This document shows positions 34,951-43,912 of a stretch of 62,718 nt of DNA, in pieces. The DNA is taken from positions 1-62,718 of the forward strand of contig DASTKH010000007.1 in NCBI GenBank assembly GCA_035716025.1, given 5' to 3'. The position numbers were made by a program, and so were the translations under genes. The notes beneath the pieces were generated by a model, which saw only the letters and a program-made list of their open reading frames with translations, made no database searches and had not been told where the DNA came from. The stretch comes from JADGHE01 sp035716025 (GTDB lineage Bacteria > Pseudomonadota > Alphaproteobacteria > Rhizobiales > Xanthobacteraceae). Position 1 is the stretch's first letter, and every line of letters begins with the position of its first letter.

Positions 34951-36174
34951 ATGCCGATCGCGACGAGACTGTTCGTGGCTGCGGGCGCTGCCGCCGCGGC
35001 GCTTTGCGCGCCCGCCTTCGCCGGGCCCCCGGACTCCGAAGCCTTTCGCGAACGCCTGGCGGCGGCGCAGGGTAAGCTGACCGTCCAACTGGTCGAGCAA
35101 CTCGCCTCCAGCAAGAAGCCGATGATCGTGGTGTCGCCGGCGAGTATTGCCGGCGCGGCCGCAACGCTTGATCTCGGAGCCTCGGGGCCGCTGCGGACGT
35201 CGCTTCATGCGGTGCTCGGGTTCGATGGGAGCGCGGACGTCGGAGACGATCTCTCCGCTTTGCGGCGCGCAATCGACAGCCTCGGCGCGGGCCATTCCGG
35301 AGCGTCCTCGCCTCTGAAATTCGCCAACGCGGTGGTGTTTGACCAAGGTGTTGCCGTCAAGGCCGACGCTACGCGCTCGCTCGCGGAGGCGGGTATCGAC
35401 TCCAGCGTCGCCGATCTCCGCTCCGCCGAGAGCGTCAAGACCGTCAACAGGCGGGTCAGCGAACGGACGGGCGGAATGATTCCGGAAATCATCGACCGTC
35501 CCCCGGCCGGCGCTTCCCTCGTGGTGCTCAGCGCGCTGCATTTCAAGGACCGGTGGAAGACGGCCTTTGACCGTGCGGTCACGCGCCCGGCCGCGTTCAA
35601 GCGCCTTTCGGGCGGGCCGGCCACGGTCGCGACCATGCACCTGCCGCCCGGGCGCTATCTGTTCCGCCAGGACGCCAAATTCGTGGGGATCGAGCTGCCC
35701 TATGCGCAGGATCGCTTCAGCATGGTGGTGGTCACGACACGCGGGGAGCGTCCCGCCCCGCCGCGGGCATTCGCCGGTGTCGGCGAATGGCTGACGGGAA
35801 AGAACTTCGCCGCCGCGCAGGGCGAGCTTGCGCTGCCGCACTTCGACGTGTCGGAAGGTCTGGACCTCACGCCGGTGCTCGACCGCCTCGGCCTGCACAC
35901 GGCGCGGGTTGCTCCAGGCTCGCTCGCCGGCTTTTCGGCAGACCCGATGAACGTCACCCGAATCGTGCAACGCCTGGAGCTGCGGTTGAACGAGGAAGGC
36001 ACGCAGGCGGCCGGCGCCACCGCGGTCATCGCCGAACGCGGGGTCGATCCGAATTACATACGGATGGCGGCCGACAAGCCGTTCGTGTTCGCGCTGCGCG
36101 ACAAGGCGACCGGCCTCATCCTGATGGCGGGTTACGTGGGCGAACCGACGAGCCTTGCGACCGCCGCCCGATGA
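34951..36174 (+). CDS. Serpin-family serine/cysteine protease inhibitor, exported
   Basis: 407-aa serpin with a signal peptide (cleavage near PAFAG at 25). Serpin landmarks: VVSPASIAGAAATLDLGA (61-77), the FKDRW-AFD segment at 198-207, LPHFDVSEGLDL-LDRLGL (295-315), and DKPFVFALRD (375-384). The reactive-centre hinge EEGTQAAGATA (348-358) has Gly at P15, Thr at P14 and small residues P12-P9, the pattern of inhibitory serpins. Nominal P2-P1 are Arg363-Gly364; the loop is about two residues longer than in alpha-1-antitrypsin, so Arg363 could be P1. ATG 34951 follows GGAGAGCACCG. Last gene of the caspase operon. Confidence 0.92.
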   Translation: MPIATRLFVAAGAAAAALCAPAFAGPPDSEAFRERLAAAQGKLTVQLVEQLASSKKPMIVVSPASIAGAAATLDLGASGPLRTSLHAVLGFDGSADVGDDLSALRRAIDSLGAGHSGASSPLKFANAVVFDQGVAVKADATRSLAEAGIDSSVADLRSAESVKTVNRRVSERTGGMIPEIIDRPPAGASLVVLSALHFKDRWKTAFDRAVTRPAAFKRLSGGPATVATMHLPPGRYLFRQDAKFVGIELPYAQDRFSMVVVTTRGERPAPPRAFAGVGEWLTGKNFAAAQGELALPHFDVSEGLDLTPVLDRLGLHTARVAPGSLAGFSADPMNVTRIVQRLELRLNEEGTQAAGATAVIAERGVDPNYIRMAADKPFVFALRDKATGLILMAGYVGEPTSLATAAR

Positions 36175-36250
36175 AGCGCGGTCTTGCCTCGCGACGCGCG
36201 GCCGCCCGAGTTTCGACGGTTCCAGCGCGCTGGCGCGACATGGGCGCTCC

Positions 36251-37480
36251 TTACGGCTTCAGCAGCAACCGCTCGTCGAAGGGGGCCCGCGACATGACGT
36301 GGGGTCCGTCCTCGGTGACGAGGACCATTTCTTCGAGCCGGACGCCGCCGCCGCCGCGGATACCTTCGACCCAGATCAGCGGCTCGATCGCGAACACCAT
36401 GCCGGGCTGGAATTCGTACACGGGCGCGCCGGGAAGCGTCTCGCCGACATAGGGCGGCTCGTTGGCGCCGATGCCGACGCCGTGGCCGATGAACAGGGAG
36501 AGGAAGCGGTCGCCGAGGCCGAACCGTTCCGCGCCGCGGCGGAAACCGTCGGCCGAGTCCTTGTTCGTGCGCCCTGGGCGCATTTCGGCGATGCCCTCGT
36601 GAAGGGCGTGGTAGACGGCGCTGAACACACGCTTCTGTTCGTCCGAGGCCTTGTCCCCGCACAGAACGGTGCGGGCCATGTCGCCGAAATAACCGTTCCA
36701 GGCCGCGCCGATATCGATGAACACGAGGTCGCCCGTGCGGATGAGCTTGTCCGAGCAGATGCGGTGGGGCGGGGCCATGTGCTCGCCCGAGGCCACGAAG
36801 GGCGTCATCACATGCGCATATTCGCCGCCCAGGCGAAACAGCGTCCGCATGGCTTCGCCCGCGACTTCGCACTCGCGCACGCCGTCCGCCACCGCGGCGG
36901 TGGCGGTGGCGCAGACCGCGTCGGCGATCGCGGTCGCCTCCTCGAGCATGACGATCTCCTCGGGCAGCTTGATCATGCGGGCAAGCTGCATCGGCGTGTC
37001 GCCGTCCTCGATCTTGACCTTGGGGAAGTATTTTTCGAGCGCCTTGACGAACACCATATTGCCTTCGTCGAGCCCGATCCTGGCGTCCGTGAGGCCGTAT
37101 TTCTTGAGAACGGGACCGAGAATATCCCGGACGAGGCCCTCGACCAGCGCCTTCTCCTCGATGATCGGGATGGTATGCACCTCTTTGATCCATGGCATCG
37201 TGCGGTCGACGCGGTCGCGCTCGCCGCCCGAGCAGAACATGATGGGCGCGTGACCTTCGATGAGCAGCGCGCCGTTCAGTGCCGTCGTCTTGCCCGCGAT
37301 GAGCTGCGGGCGCAAATCCGTCAAATAACGGCCGTTCTCGTCCTTCCAGACCAGCAGTGCGTCGAGGCCGGCCTTCTTGCGCTCCGCGTCCGCCTTGGCG
37401 ATGCGCTTCGCGCGCAATGCCTCGAGGTCCACGCGCCGCTCGTAGCCCACATGGAAGGGTCCGCGCGCAAAGCGATCCAT
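36251..37480 (-). CDS. M24-family metallopeptidase (Xaa-Pro aminopeptidase/dipeptidase type)
   Basis: 409-aa cytosolic pita-bread peptidase. The dinuclear metal ligands are all present: Asp256 and Asp267 (FIDIGAAWNGYFGD), His333 (IGHGVGIGANEPP), Glu366 (AIEPLIW) and Glu383 (RLEEMVLV). The N-terminal creatinase-like domain covers 1-170. ATG 37480 follows GAGGAGGAAG. It removes N-terminal residues before proline or acts on related dipeptides; dimethylsulfoniopropionate-lyase-like or creatinase activity cannot be excluded. Convergent with the serpin gene and divergent from the LLM gene. Confidence 0.92.
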   Translation of the reverse strand: MDRFARGPFHVGYERRVDLEALRAKRIAKADAERKKAGLDALLVWKDENGRYLTDLRPQLIAGKTTALNGALLIEGHAPIMFCSGGERDRVDRTMPWIKEVHTIPIIEEKALVEGLVRDILGPVLKKYGLTDARIGLDEGNMVFVKALEKYFPKVKIEDGDTPMQLARMIKLPEEIVMLEEATAIADAVCATATAAVADGVRECEVAGEAMRTLFRLGGEYAHVMTPFVASGEHMAPPHRICSDKLIRTGDLVFIDIGAAWNGYFGDMARTVLCGDKASDEQKRVFSAVYHALHEGIAEMRPGRTNKDSADGFRRGAERFGLGDRFLSLFIGHGVGIGANEPPYVGETLPGAPVYEFQPGMVFAIEPLIWVEGIRGGGGVRLEEMVLVTEDGPHVMSRAPFDERLLLKP

Positions 37481-37684
37481 CAGCTTCCTCCTCGCCGAAA
37501 TGGGGATTGGGGCATGCGGCGTCCGCATCCCGAACGGGATGCGCACAGGCCTGTCAGCCCCGACCGCGCCCCGCCGGTCGCGCTTTGCAGCCGCGATGGT
37601 AGAGCATGACCCCTAGTATCGCGTGCACGGTCCGTTATCAACATGGCGCGGGCCGGGGCGCGCCCGCCACCGACAGGAAGAACC

Positions 37685-39055
37685 ATGCCGGAAAAGCGCG
37701 AAATTCGTCTCAACGCCTTCGTCATGAACACGGTCGGGCACCAGTCGCCAGGGCTATGGGCGCATCCGCGCGACCGCTCCGACCGCTATGTCGACCTCGA
37801 ACATTGGAAAGATCTCGCCCGCCTGCTCGAACGTGGCCGTTTTGACGGCGTGTTCTTCGCCGACGTGCTCGGCGTCTATGATGTCTATGGCGGCACTGTC
37901 GAAGCCGCCCTGCGGCATGCCGTGCAGGTGCCGGTCAACGACCCGATGCTGCTCGTTCCGGCCATGGCTGATGTGACGGAGCATCTCGGCTTCGGCATCA
38001 CCGGGACGCTGTCCTACGAGCCGCCTTATCCCTTCGCGCGCCGCTTTTCGACCCTCGACCACCTCACCAAAGGCCGGGTGGGATGGAACATCGTCACCGG
38101 CTACCTCGACAGTGCGGCAAAGGCGATGGGGCTGTCCGGCCAGTACCCCCATGCCCGTCGTTACGACGTCGCCGAAGAGTATATGCAGGTGGTCTACAAG
38201 CTGTGGGAAGGCTCCTGGGAAGGCGACGCCGCGTCTCACGACCGGGTCCGGCGCATTTACGCGGACCCGAAAAAGGTCCACCGCGTGCGGCATCAGGGGG
38301 AATTCTATTCGCTCGATGCAATCCATGTCTGCGAGCCCTCGCCGCAGCGGACGCCCGTGCTCTATCAGGCAGGCGCCTCGGGCCGCGGACGCGAATTCGC
38401 CGCGGCCCATGCCGAGTGTGTGTTCATCAACGGGCCGTCGACCAAGGTCGTCGCACCCTATGTCGCAGACATTCGCGGCCGTGCGCTGACGTTTGGGCGT
38501 GCGGCCGAGGACATCAAGATTTTCACGCTCGCGACCGTCATCACCGGACGCGATGAAGCGGAGGCGAGAGCCAAGTACGAGGACTATCGGCGATTCATCG
38601 ATGTCGAGGCCTCGCTCACACTTTTTTCCGGCTGGACCGGCGTCGATTTTTCCCGCTACCGCCTCGACGAACCGCTCCGCGCGGTGACGACCGACGCGAT
38701 GCGCTCGGCGCTCTCCTCCTTCACTTCGGAGGACCCGGACCGCATCTGGACCGTGCGGGAGATCGCGCAGCATGTCGGCATTGGCGGCCGGGGGCCGGTG
38801 ATGATCGGCTCGCCCGCACAGGTCGCCGACGCGTTGGAGCACTGGGTCGATACGACCGGCATCGACGGCTTCAACCTGGCCTATGCGGTCATGCCGGAGA
38901 CGTTCGAGGACTTCGTGAATTTCGTCGTGCCCGAATTGCAGCGGAGGGGACGCTTCAAGCGCGAGTACCGCACCGGCACCTTGCGGCAGAAGCTCACCGG
39001 CGCCGCGAATCCCTATCTTCCCGCTACCCATCCGGGTGCGAAATTCCGGGTCTGA
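37685..39055 (+). CDS. LLM-class FMN-dependent monooxygenase (NtaA/SnaA/DszA family)
   Basis: 456-aa TIM-barrel flavin monooxygenase. Family features: MPEKREIRLNAFVMNT at the N-terminus, FDGVFFADVLG, RRFSTLDHLTKGRVGWNIVTGYLDSAAKAMG and VLYQAGASGRGREFAAAHAECVF. It uses reduced FMN from a separate reductase to oxygenate or cleave C-S or C-N bonds, as in NtaA (nitrilotriacetate) and DszA (dibenzothiophene sulfone). No flavin reductase gene lies beside it. ATG 37685 follows ACAGGAAG. It is related to the gene at 46512. Substrate unknown. Confidence 0.9.
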   Translation: MPEKREIRLNAFVMNTVGHQSPGLWAHPRDRSDRYVDLEHWKDLARLLERGRFDGVFFADVLGVYDVYGGTVEAALRHAVQVPVNDPMLLVPAMADVTEHLGFGITGTLSYEPPYPFARRFSTLDHLTKGRVGWNIVTGYLDSAAKAMGLSGQYPHARRYDVAEEYMQVVYKLWEGSWEGDAASHDRVRRIYADPKKVHRVRHQGEFYSLDAIHVCEPSPQRTPVLYQAGASGRGREFAAAHAECVFINGPSTKVVAPYVADIRGRALTFGRAAEDIKIFTLATVITGRDEAEARAKYEDYRRFIDVEASLTLFSGWTGVDFSRYRLDEPLRAVTTDAMRSALSSFTSEDPDRIWTVREIAQHVGIGGRGPVMIGSPAQVADALEHWVDTTGIDGFNLAYAVMPETFEDFVNFVVPELQRRGRFKREYRTGTLRQKLTGAANPYLPATHPGAKFRV

Positions 39056-39069
39056 GGGCGGGCGGAGAG

Positions 39070-41133
39070 CTACCGCCACATGCGGCGCATGCGGGCGGAG
39101 AGGTCGACCACCGGCCGTGGCCGCGGCCCGTCGGTCCTCTCATCCGGGAAAGCCTGCGGCCAACTCGTCTCCTCGAAGAGCGGCAAGAGATCGTGCGGAA
39201 TGAATCGCGTCCGCGCAGCATAAAGGTGGCGATCGCCGTTGAACGTCTGCTGCTGCACGTAAAAGCGCTGCGGGACGACGAGCGTGAGCTGATCCTTGGC
39301 CCGGGTCATCGCGACATAGAGCAGCCGGCGCTCCTCTTCGATTTCCTCCGGGCGACCGGTTGCAAGATCGGAGGGAATGCACCCGTCGACTGCGTTGAGA
39401 ATGAAGACGCTGCGCCACTCCTGGCCCTTTGCGGAGTGGATGGTGGAGAGGACGAGATAGTCCTCGTCACGTGACGGCGGGCCGGCCTCCTCGCTCGTGG
39501 ACTCCGGCGGATCGAGGGTGAGCTCGGTGAGAAACCGTTCGCGCGAGCGATGCGTTGCGGCGATCTGCTCGAGTTGCACGAGATCGGCCAGGCGCATCGC
39601 GGCGTCGTCGTAGAGACGTTCGAGGTGCGGCCGGTACCATTCGCGGATCCGGGCGAGTTCGCCTGGCCAACCAGCTTCCGCCCCCGCAAGGCTGCGCGCC
39701 AGATGGGCAAAGCCGGTCCAGGACTCGCGGGCCCGCGCCGGCGGATCGAGCTCCGCCAGAGCGCGAATTGAGGGCGCTTGCGCGATCTCTTCTAGAAGGC
39801 GGCCGGCGGTTGCCGGTCCGATGCCAGGCATGAGCCGCAGAACGCGAAAGCCTGCGATCCGGTCGCGCGGATTCTCGGCGAGCCGCAGCACCGCCAACAC
39901 GTCCTTGACGTGGGCAGCCTCGAGGAACTTGAGCCCGCCGAATTTCACGAAGGGGATGTTGCGCCGCGCAAGCTCGATCTCGAGCGCGGCGCTGTGGTGG
40001 GAGGCGCGAAAGAGCACGGCCTGCGCTTTGAGCGCCGTTCCGCTCTCGCGGTTGTCGAGCACGCGCCCGGCGACATAGCTTGCCTGCGCGGTCTCGTCCG
40101 TCACCACGACGAGGCGCGGCCGCTCGCTGGAAGGACGTTCGGAACGCAAGGCCTTCGCGTAGCCTTCCTTGGCGAGGGCTATCACGGCGTTCGCCGCCGC
40201 CAGGATGGGCTGCGTCGAGCGATAATTGCGCTCGAGCGTCACGATCGTCGCGGGCGGTGTGAAGTGGCGCGGGAAGTCGAGAATATTGCGCACCGTCGCG
40301 GCACGGAAGGAATAGATGGCCTGCGCATCGTCGCCGACGACCGTGAGGCCTCGGCCGTCGGGCTTGAGGCCGAGAAGGATTCGCGCCTGAAGCCGGTTCG
40401 TATCCTGATATTCGTCGACGAGCACATGGTCGAACCGGCCGGCGACCTCCGCAGCGAGCGCGGGCTCCGCCATCATTTGCGCCCAGTAGAGCAGGAGATC
40501 GTCGTAGTCGAGCACGTGTTGGCGCTGTTTGGCCTCGACATAGGCAGCGAACAGGCCGCGCAGCTCGTCCTCCCACCCCGCGCACCAGGAAAAATGCTCG
40601 GCGAGGATCTGCTGCAGCGGGGTCTCCGCATTGACGACCCGCGAATAGATCGCAAGGCACGTGCCCTTGGCGGGGAAGCGACTCGCGGTCTGCGAAAGTC
40701 CGCGCTCGTGCCGCACGAGATTCATGAGATCGGCGGCGTCTTCGCGGTCGTGGATCGTGAAGGCGGCATCGAGCCCGATCATCGGCGCGTATTCGCGCAG
40801 CAGGCGGGCTGCGATGCCATGGAACGTTCCGGCCCAGGGCAGACGCGCGGCGTCTGCGGTGCGCGATTGCAGGTGCCGTGCGACGATGCGGGCGACCCGC
40901 CGTTCCATTTCGGCGGCCGCGCGCCGCGAAAACGTCATCAGCAGGATGCGCTGCGGGTCGGCACCGCAGGCGATGAGGTGGGCGACGCGATGGGCGAGCG
41001 TGCTGGTCTTGCCGGAGCCGGCCCCCGCGATCACAAGCAGCGGCCCGCTCTCGGCGTGCGCGCCGGGCCGCACGCCGAATTCCGCGGCGCGGCGCTGCTC
41101 GGCATTGAGCGGATCGAGGAGGGGGGACGACAT
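39070..41133 (-). CDS. UvrD/Rep-type superfamily 1 ATP-dependent helicase
   Basis: 687-aa DNA helicase with all SF1A motifs in order: Q motif LNAEQRRAA (9-17), Walker A GAGSGKT (37-43), LLMTFSRRAAAEM (Ia), VDEYQDTNRLQ (II), VVGDDAQAIYSFRAA (III), VTLERNYRST (IV), TIHSAKGQEWRSVFI (V) and EEERRLLYVAMTRAKDQL (VI). It likely unwinds DNA in repair or replication-restart. It is slightly shorter than UvrD and lacks the Tudor-like C-terminus I would expect for UvrD/PcrA, so it is not named uvrD. It ends 14 nt from the LLM gene. Confidence 0.93.
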   Translation of the reverse strand: MSSPLLDPLNAEQRRAAEFGVRPGAHAESGPLLVIAGAGSGKTSTLAHRVAHLIACGADPQRILLMTFSRRAAAEMERRVARIVARHLQSRTADAARLPWAGTFHGIAARLLREYAPMIGLDAAFTIHDREDAADLMNLVRHERGLSQTASRFPAKGTCLAIYSRVVNAETPLQQILAEHFSWCAGWEDELRGLFAAYVEAKQRQHVLDYDDLLLYWAQMMAEPALAAEVAGRFDHVLVDEYQDTNRLQARILLGLKPDGRGLTVVGDDAQAIYSFRAATVRNILDFPRHFTPPATIVTLERNYRSTQPILAAANAVIALAKEGYAKALRSERPSSERPRLVVVTDETAQASYVAGRVLDNRESGTALKAQAVLFRASHHSAALEIELARRNIPFVKFGGLKFLEAAHVKDVLAVLRLAENPRDRIAGFRVLRLMPGIGPATAGRLLEEIAQAPSIRALAELDPPARARESWTGFAHLARSLAGAEAGWPGELARIREWYRPHLERLYDDAAMRLADLVQLEQIAATHRSRERFLTELTLDPPESTSEEAGPPSRDEDYLVLSTIHSAKGQEWRSVFILNAVDGCIPSDLATGRPEEIEEERRLLYVAMTRAKDQLTLVVPQRFYVQQQTFNGDRHLYAARTRFIPHDLLPLFEETSWPQAFPDERTDGPRPRPVVDLSARMRRMWR

Positions 41134-41262
41134 CGCGAATCACCGGCCCGGACGAGCCTCCACCAATCATGTTTACCGATCCGGCCGCAAATCGCATGTT
41201 CCGGAGGCGTCTTCGGCCCTAAGGTCGGAGCAAGAAAGGGTCTATTCGGAGGAAAGGCGGTC

Positions 41263-42063
41263 ATGCGGCTCAAGGACAAGATTGCGGTCGTCATCGGCGC
41301 CGGGCAGGGGCCTGGCGAGGGCATGGGGAACGGCCGGGCGACGGTGCTGCGTTTCGTCGAGGAAGGTGCAAAGGTCCTTGCGGTCGACAACCGCATGGAC
41401 TCGGCCCGGGAGACCGCTGCCATGGCGCAGGCGCGGGGCGGCGTCTGTATCGCGCACGAGGCCGATGTCACCAAAGGCGCATCGATGGCCGCAACCATGG
41501 CCGCCGCGCGCGAGCGCTTTGGGCGTCTCGACATCCTCCACTACAATGTCGGCGTGAGCCTCGCCGGAGGGGATGCTCCGCTCGCGGACATTACGGAAGA
41601 GGCCCTTGATCGGATCTGGGCCGTCAATTTCCGCGGCGCCGTGATGGCCGCGAAACATGCGGTGCCGATCATGCGCGAGCAGAGGTCGGGGGTGATCATC
41701 ATGATCTCTTCGCTCGCGGCGATCGAGAACTATCCCTATGTGGCCTACAAGGCGACCAAATCCGCGATGATCGCCTTTACGCAGCAGCTCGCGATTCAGA
41801 ATGCGGAATTCGGTGTCCGCGCGAACGTGATCCTTCCCGGACTCATGGACACGCCGATGGCGGTCGACACGCGGGCGCGCGTGCGCGGCAGGTCGCGAGC
41901 CGAGGTCGCGGCCGAACGCGACGCGCGCGTGCCGCTGCGCCGGAAAATGGGAACGGCTTGGGACGTTGCGAATGCCGCGCTGTTTCTCGCCTCGGACGAG
42001 GCGAATTTCATCACCGGCGCGGCCTTGCCGGTCGACGGCGGCGCACACGTGAAGGTCGGCTGA
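41263..42063 (+). CDS. Short-chain dehydrogenase/reductase (SDR)
   Basis: 266-aa classical SDR. The cofactor motif is GAGQGPGEGMG (12-22), with the NNAG equivalent replaced by HYNVG (93-97). The catalytic residues are Ser149/150, Tyr162 and Lys166 (YKATK). The C-terminal PVDGGAHVK is typical of fatty-acid- or sugar-oxidising SDRs. NAD is likelier than NADP because Asp42 ends beta-2. ATG 41263 follows CGGAGGAAAGG. The frame is open far upstream through an antisense region of the helicase, but that part is not real. Substrate unknown. Confidence 0.9.
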   Translation: MRLKDKIAVVIGAGQGPGEGMGNGRATVLRFVEEGAKVLAVDNRMDSARETAAMAQARGGVCIAHEADVTKGASMAATMAAARERFGRLDILHYNVGVSLAGGDAPLADITEEALDRIWAVNFRGAVMAAKHAVPIMREQRSGVIIMISSLAAIENYPYVAYKATKSAMIAFTQQLAIQNAEFGVRANVILPGLMDTPMAVDTRARVRGRSRAEVAAERDARVPLRRKMGTAWDVANAALFLASDEANFITGAALPVDGGAHVKVG

Positions 42064-42287
42064 TCCGGCGGCGTGCGCCGGTGGACCTCGCTGCGTTCTC
42101 CGATGCTGTCTGCGCGAGGACGTCGGAAAATCGGCGCATCCGGTGGCGGACCGGCCGCGGCCTCCCTCTTGCGACGCTGGACGAGAGCGTCGATGTTTCG
42201 TTCGAGAACGGGCGCCAAGCCATGAGGTCCGGCCGGCTTGTGCTCAGGCCGGTCGATGGGGGCACCGTGCCGTTCGGCCTCTGTCAT
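42064..42287 (-). pseudogene. Possible N-terminal remnant of a DUF1003-type membrane protein
   Basis: An ATG at 42287 with AAGGAG 7 nt upstream begins a frame whose residues 27-46 (PVLERNIDALVQRRKREAAA) resemble the charged leader that precedes the membrane helices in DUF1003 proteins. No hydrophobic segments follow; instead the frame runs antisense into the SDR gene up to 41796. The simplest reading is a truncated gene left after a rearrangement. The similarity is from memory and short, so confidence is low. It could also be a chance frame with a fortuitous SD. Confidence 0.3.
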
Positions 42288-42543
42288 GGTGCGCTCCTTG
42301 TGCGGAGAGCAATCCCGCCACCCGATAGCGGGTTCCGAGCGCGAGTTCGGTGCGATGCCTACCTGCTCACTGTGCGACGGGAAGGAAGGCAGACGGCGCG
42401 GGGGAGACCCGAACGGCGCCGTCGCGCCGCGGCAAAAGCCACACAAATGCGGCGGCGGCCTCAAGAGCCGAGGCAGGCTCTCAGCTCGACGGTTCGTGGG
42501 AGCCCCCGCAACGCGGGGCGCGCTTCGTGAGGCCTCGTGCGCG
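42288..42543. other. Intergenic sequence, no gene seen
   Basis: Together with the remnant at 42064-42287 this leaves a 480-nt gap between the SDR and the small secreted protein gene. I see no supported coding sequence, RNA or repeat in this part. Confidence 0.5.
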
Positions 42544-42795
42544 TTAACGATTCCCGCCGTCGCACGGCCGTGTGCGGCCGTAACCGAGGTCGATCACGCA
42601 GGAGTGGTAGACTTGACCACTATAGCGATTGTACGCGTAACCCGGGCCGTGCGGCGTCATGACAATGGCTGCCACCGGATCGAACGGCGCGCTGCGAGCG
42701 ACAGCTTTCGCGCGCCCTTCCTGTCCGGCAAGCGCAGCGGTCACCGCGCCCACAATCGACAGCGCGAGGCCAAGCCCTACTGAAAAGCGATTCAT
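42544..42795 (-). CDS. Small secreted protein with C-terminal Cys pair
   Basis: 83-aa protein with a signal peptide (hydrophobic 6-23, ALA near 23). The C-terminus HSCVIDLGYGRTRPCDGG has Cys66 and Cys78, likely a disulfide; similar tails occur in small rhizobial exported proteins, as far as I recall. ATG 42795 follows AAAGGATCCGCC. Function unknown; the product is probably periplasmic. Confidence 0.7.
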   Translation of the reverse strand: MNRFSVGLGLALSIVGAVTAALAGQEGRAKAVARSAPFDPVAAIVMTPHGPGYAYNRYSGQVYHSCVIDLGYGRTRPCDGGNR

Positions 42796-43042
42796 GGCGG
42801 ATCCTTTCAAAATAACGGTGTCTGCGGCATGACACGGCACGGGCAATGCGTGCCCCGCCGGTCCTCGAATCGGAACGGCTGTCAAGATCGGCCGCGTGCG
42901 CACGCCGCGATGCGGCCGACAATCCTAAGTCGCCCGAGCACGCCGCCCGGTTCGACCGTAGGGCAGGGCGTGCCCGCACCCGGGACATTCGGTCCGTCTT
43001 GGAACGACTTAGGTCCGGCCAGCAGGCGAAAATGCCGGAGGC

Positions 43043-43549
43043 TCAAGCGGCCTGCGGTTGTGCTTCCTGATTGATCGCGGATTCCGCCAGTTTCGTGAGG
43101 GCTTCGTCGGTGGCTTCCTCCTCGCGCAGCGTGGTCTGGAGAAGACCCACCGCGTTTTGCATTCCGAGCAGGCGGGCCCAGGTGCGGAGCGTGCCGTAAC
43201 GGCAAATTTCGTAATGCTCCACGGCCTGCGCGGCCGCGACGAGGCCGGCATCGAGGGCTGCCGTCCGTCTGTATTCCTTCATGACCTCGGCGCCTTCCTC
43301 AAGGATGCCGAGGATAGCGGGACACTTCTTCCCCTTTGGGCTTTCCTCCATGAGATTGAAAATTTCTTCGAGCCTTTCGATATGGCCTTCGGTCTCCTGG
43401 CGGTGCTTTTCGAATGCGGCACTCAGTTCCTCGGACTGCGCGGCTTTCATCATTTTCGGCAACGCGGCGAGGATCTTCTTCTCAGCGAAGTACATGTCCT
43501 TCAGCGCGTCGTGGAAGAGATCTTCGAGGGTCTTCTCCGTTTTGGGCAT
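43043..43549 (-). CDS. Ferritin-like DUF892/YciE-YciF family protein
   Basis: 168-aa four-helix protein of the YciF/DUF892 type. Recognised by TLEDLFHDALKDMYFAEKKIL at the start and by HRQETEGHIERLEEIF and AVEHYEICRYGTLRTWARLLG, which place Glu and His for a di-iron site on the helices. Members are linked to stress responses, and their ferroxidase activity has not been clearly shown. ATG 43549 follows GGGAGG. Nearby are several other small proteins of envelope or stress type. Confidence 0.9.
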   Translation of the reverse strand: MPKTEKTLEDLFHDALKDMYFAEKKILAALPKMMKAAQSEELSAAFEKHRQETEGHIERLEEIFNLMEESPKGKKCPAILGILEEGAEVMKEYRRTAALDAGLVAAAQAVEHYEICRYGTLRTWARLLGMQNAVGLLQTTLREEEATDEALTKLAESAINQEAQPQAA

Positions 43550-43692
43550 GGCAGCCTCCCGAAAGTTGCAGCGTCGACAACGCCTCAGGGGAGCCACAGT
43601 TCCGCCAAGCTCGGCGTTCAGAGCAGACGTCCACGGTTTGCCGGGAACAATCCTTCCGGTTCGCACTTCACAGGCGGGAGAGGAGGCGTCTC

Positions 43693-43869
43693 ATGTCGCA
43701 GCGCGAGCGCACCGACCGGCACGACGGCGGAATCGGTTTTGCTGCCCGGCAAGACCGGCAAGAACCGTTCGACGCGATGCAGACGAGACGTTCTCTGGAG
43801 CCGAATCGGGCGAAGCGGAAGGGCCGGGCCACGGGCCGCGCCGCCTGTGGGCTTTCTCCGCGTTCTTGA
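43693..43869 (+). CDS. Possible small basic protein
   Basis: 58 codons with an excellent SD (GAGGAGG 6-7 nt before ATG), a hydrophilic Arg-rich product and no recognised domain. The strong SD is the only support; the sequence has no homologue I know. It may be a real small protein or a chance frame upstream of the zinc-ribbon gene at 43913. Confidence 0.3.
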   Translation: MSQRERTDRHDGGIGFAARQDRQEPFDAMQTRRSLEPNRAKRKGRATGRAACGLSPRS

Positions 43870-43912
43870 TTTGCCACCCCCGAGCGCATCCGTGACGATC
43901 TTCGAGCGAGAG

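Noticed and set aside
32330..35272. A 980-codon open frame antisense to the caspase and serpin operon
   Set aside because: It is antisense to well-supported genes, very rich in Arg, Gly and His as expected from GC-rich third positions, and shows no domain.
39910..41262. N-terminal extension of the SDR by 450 residues
   Set aside because: It is antisense to the UvrD-like helicase and lacks a domain; ATG 41263 has a perfect SD and begins the Rossmann fold.
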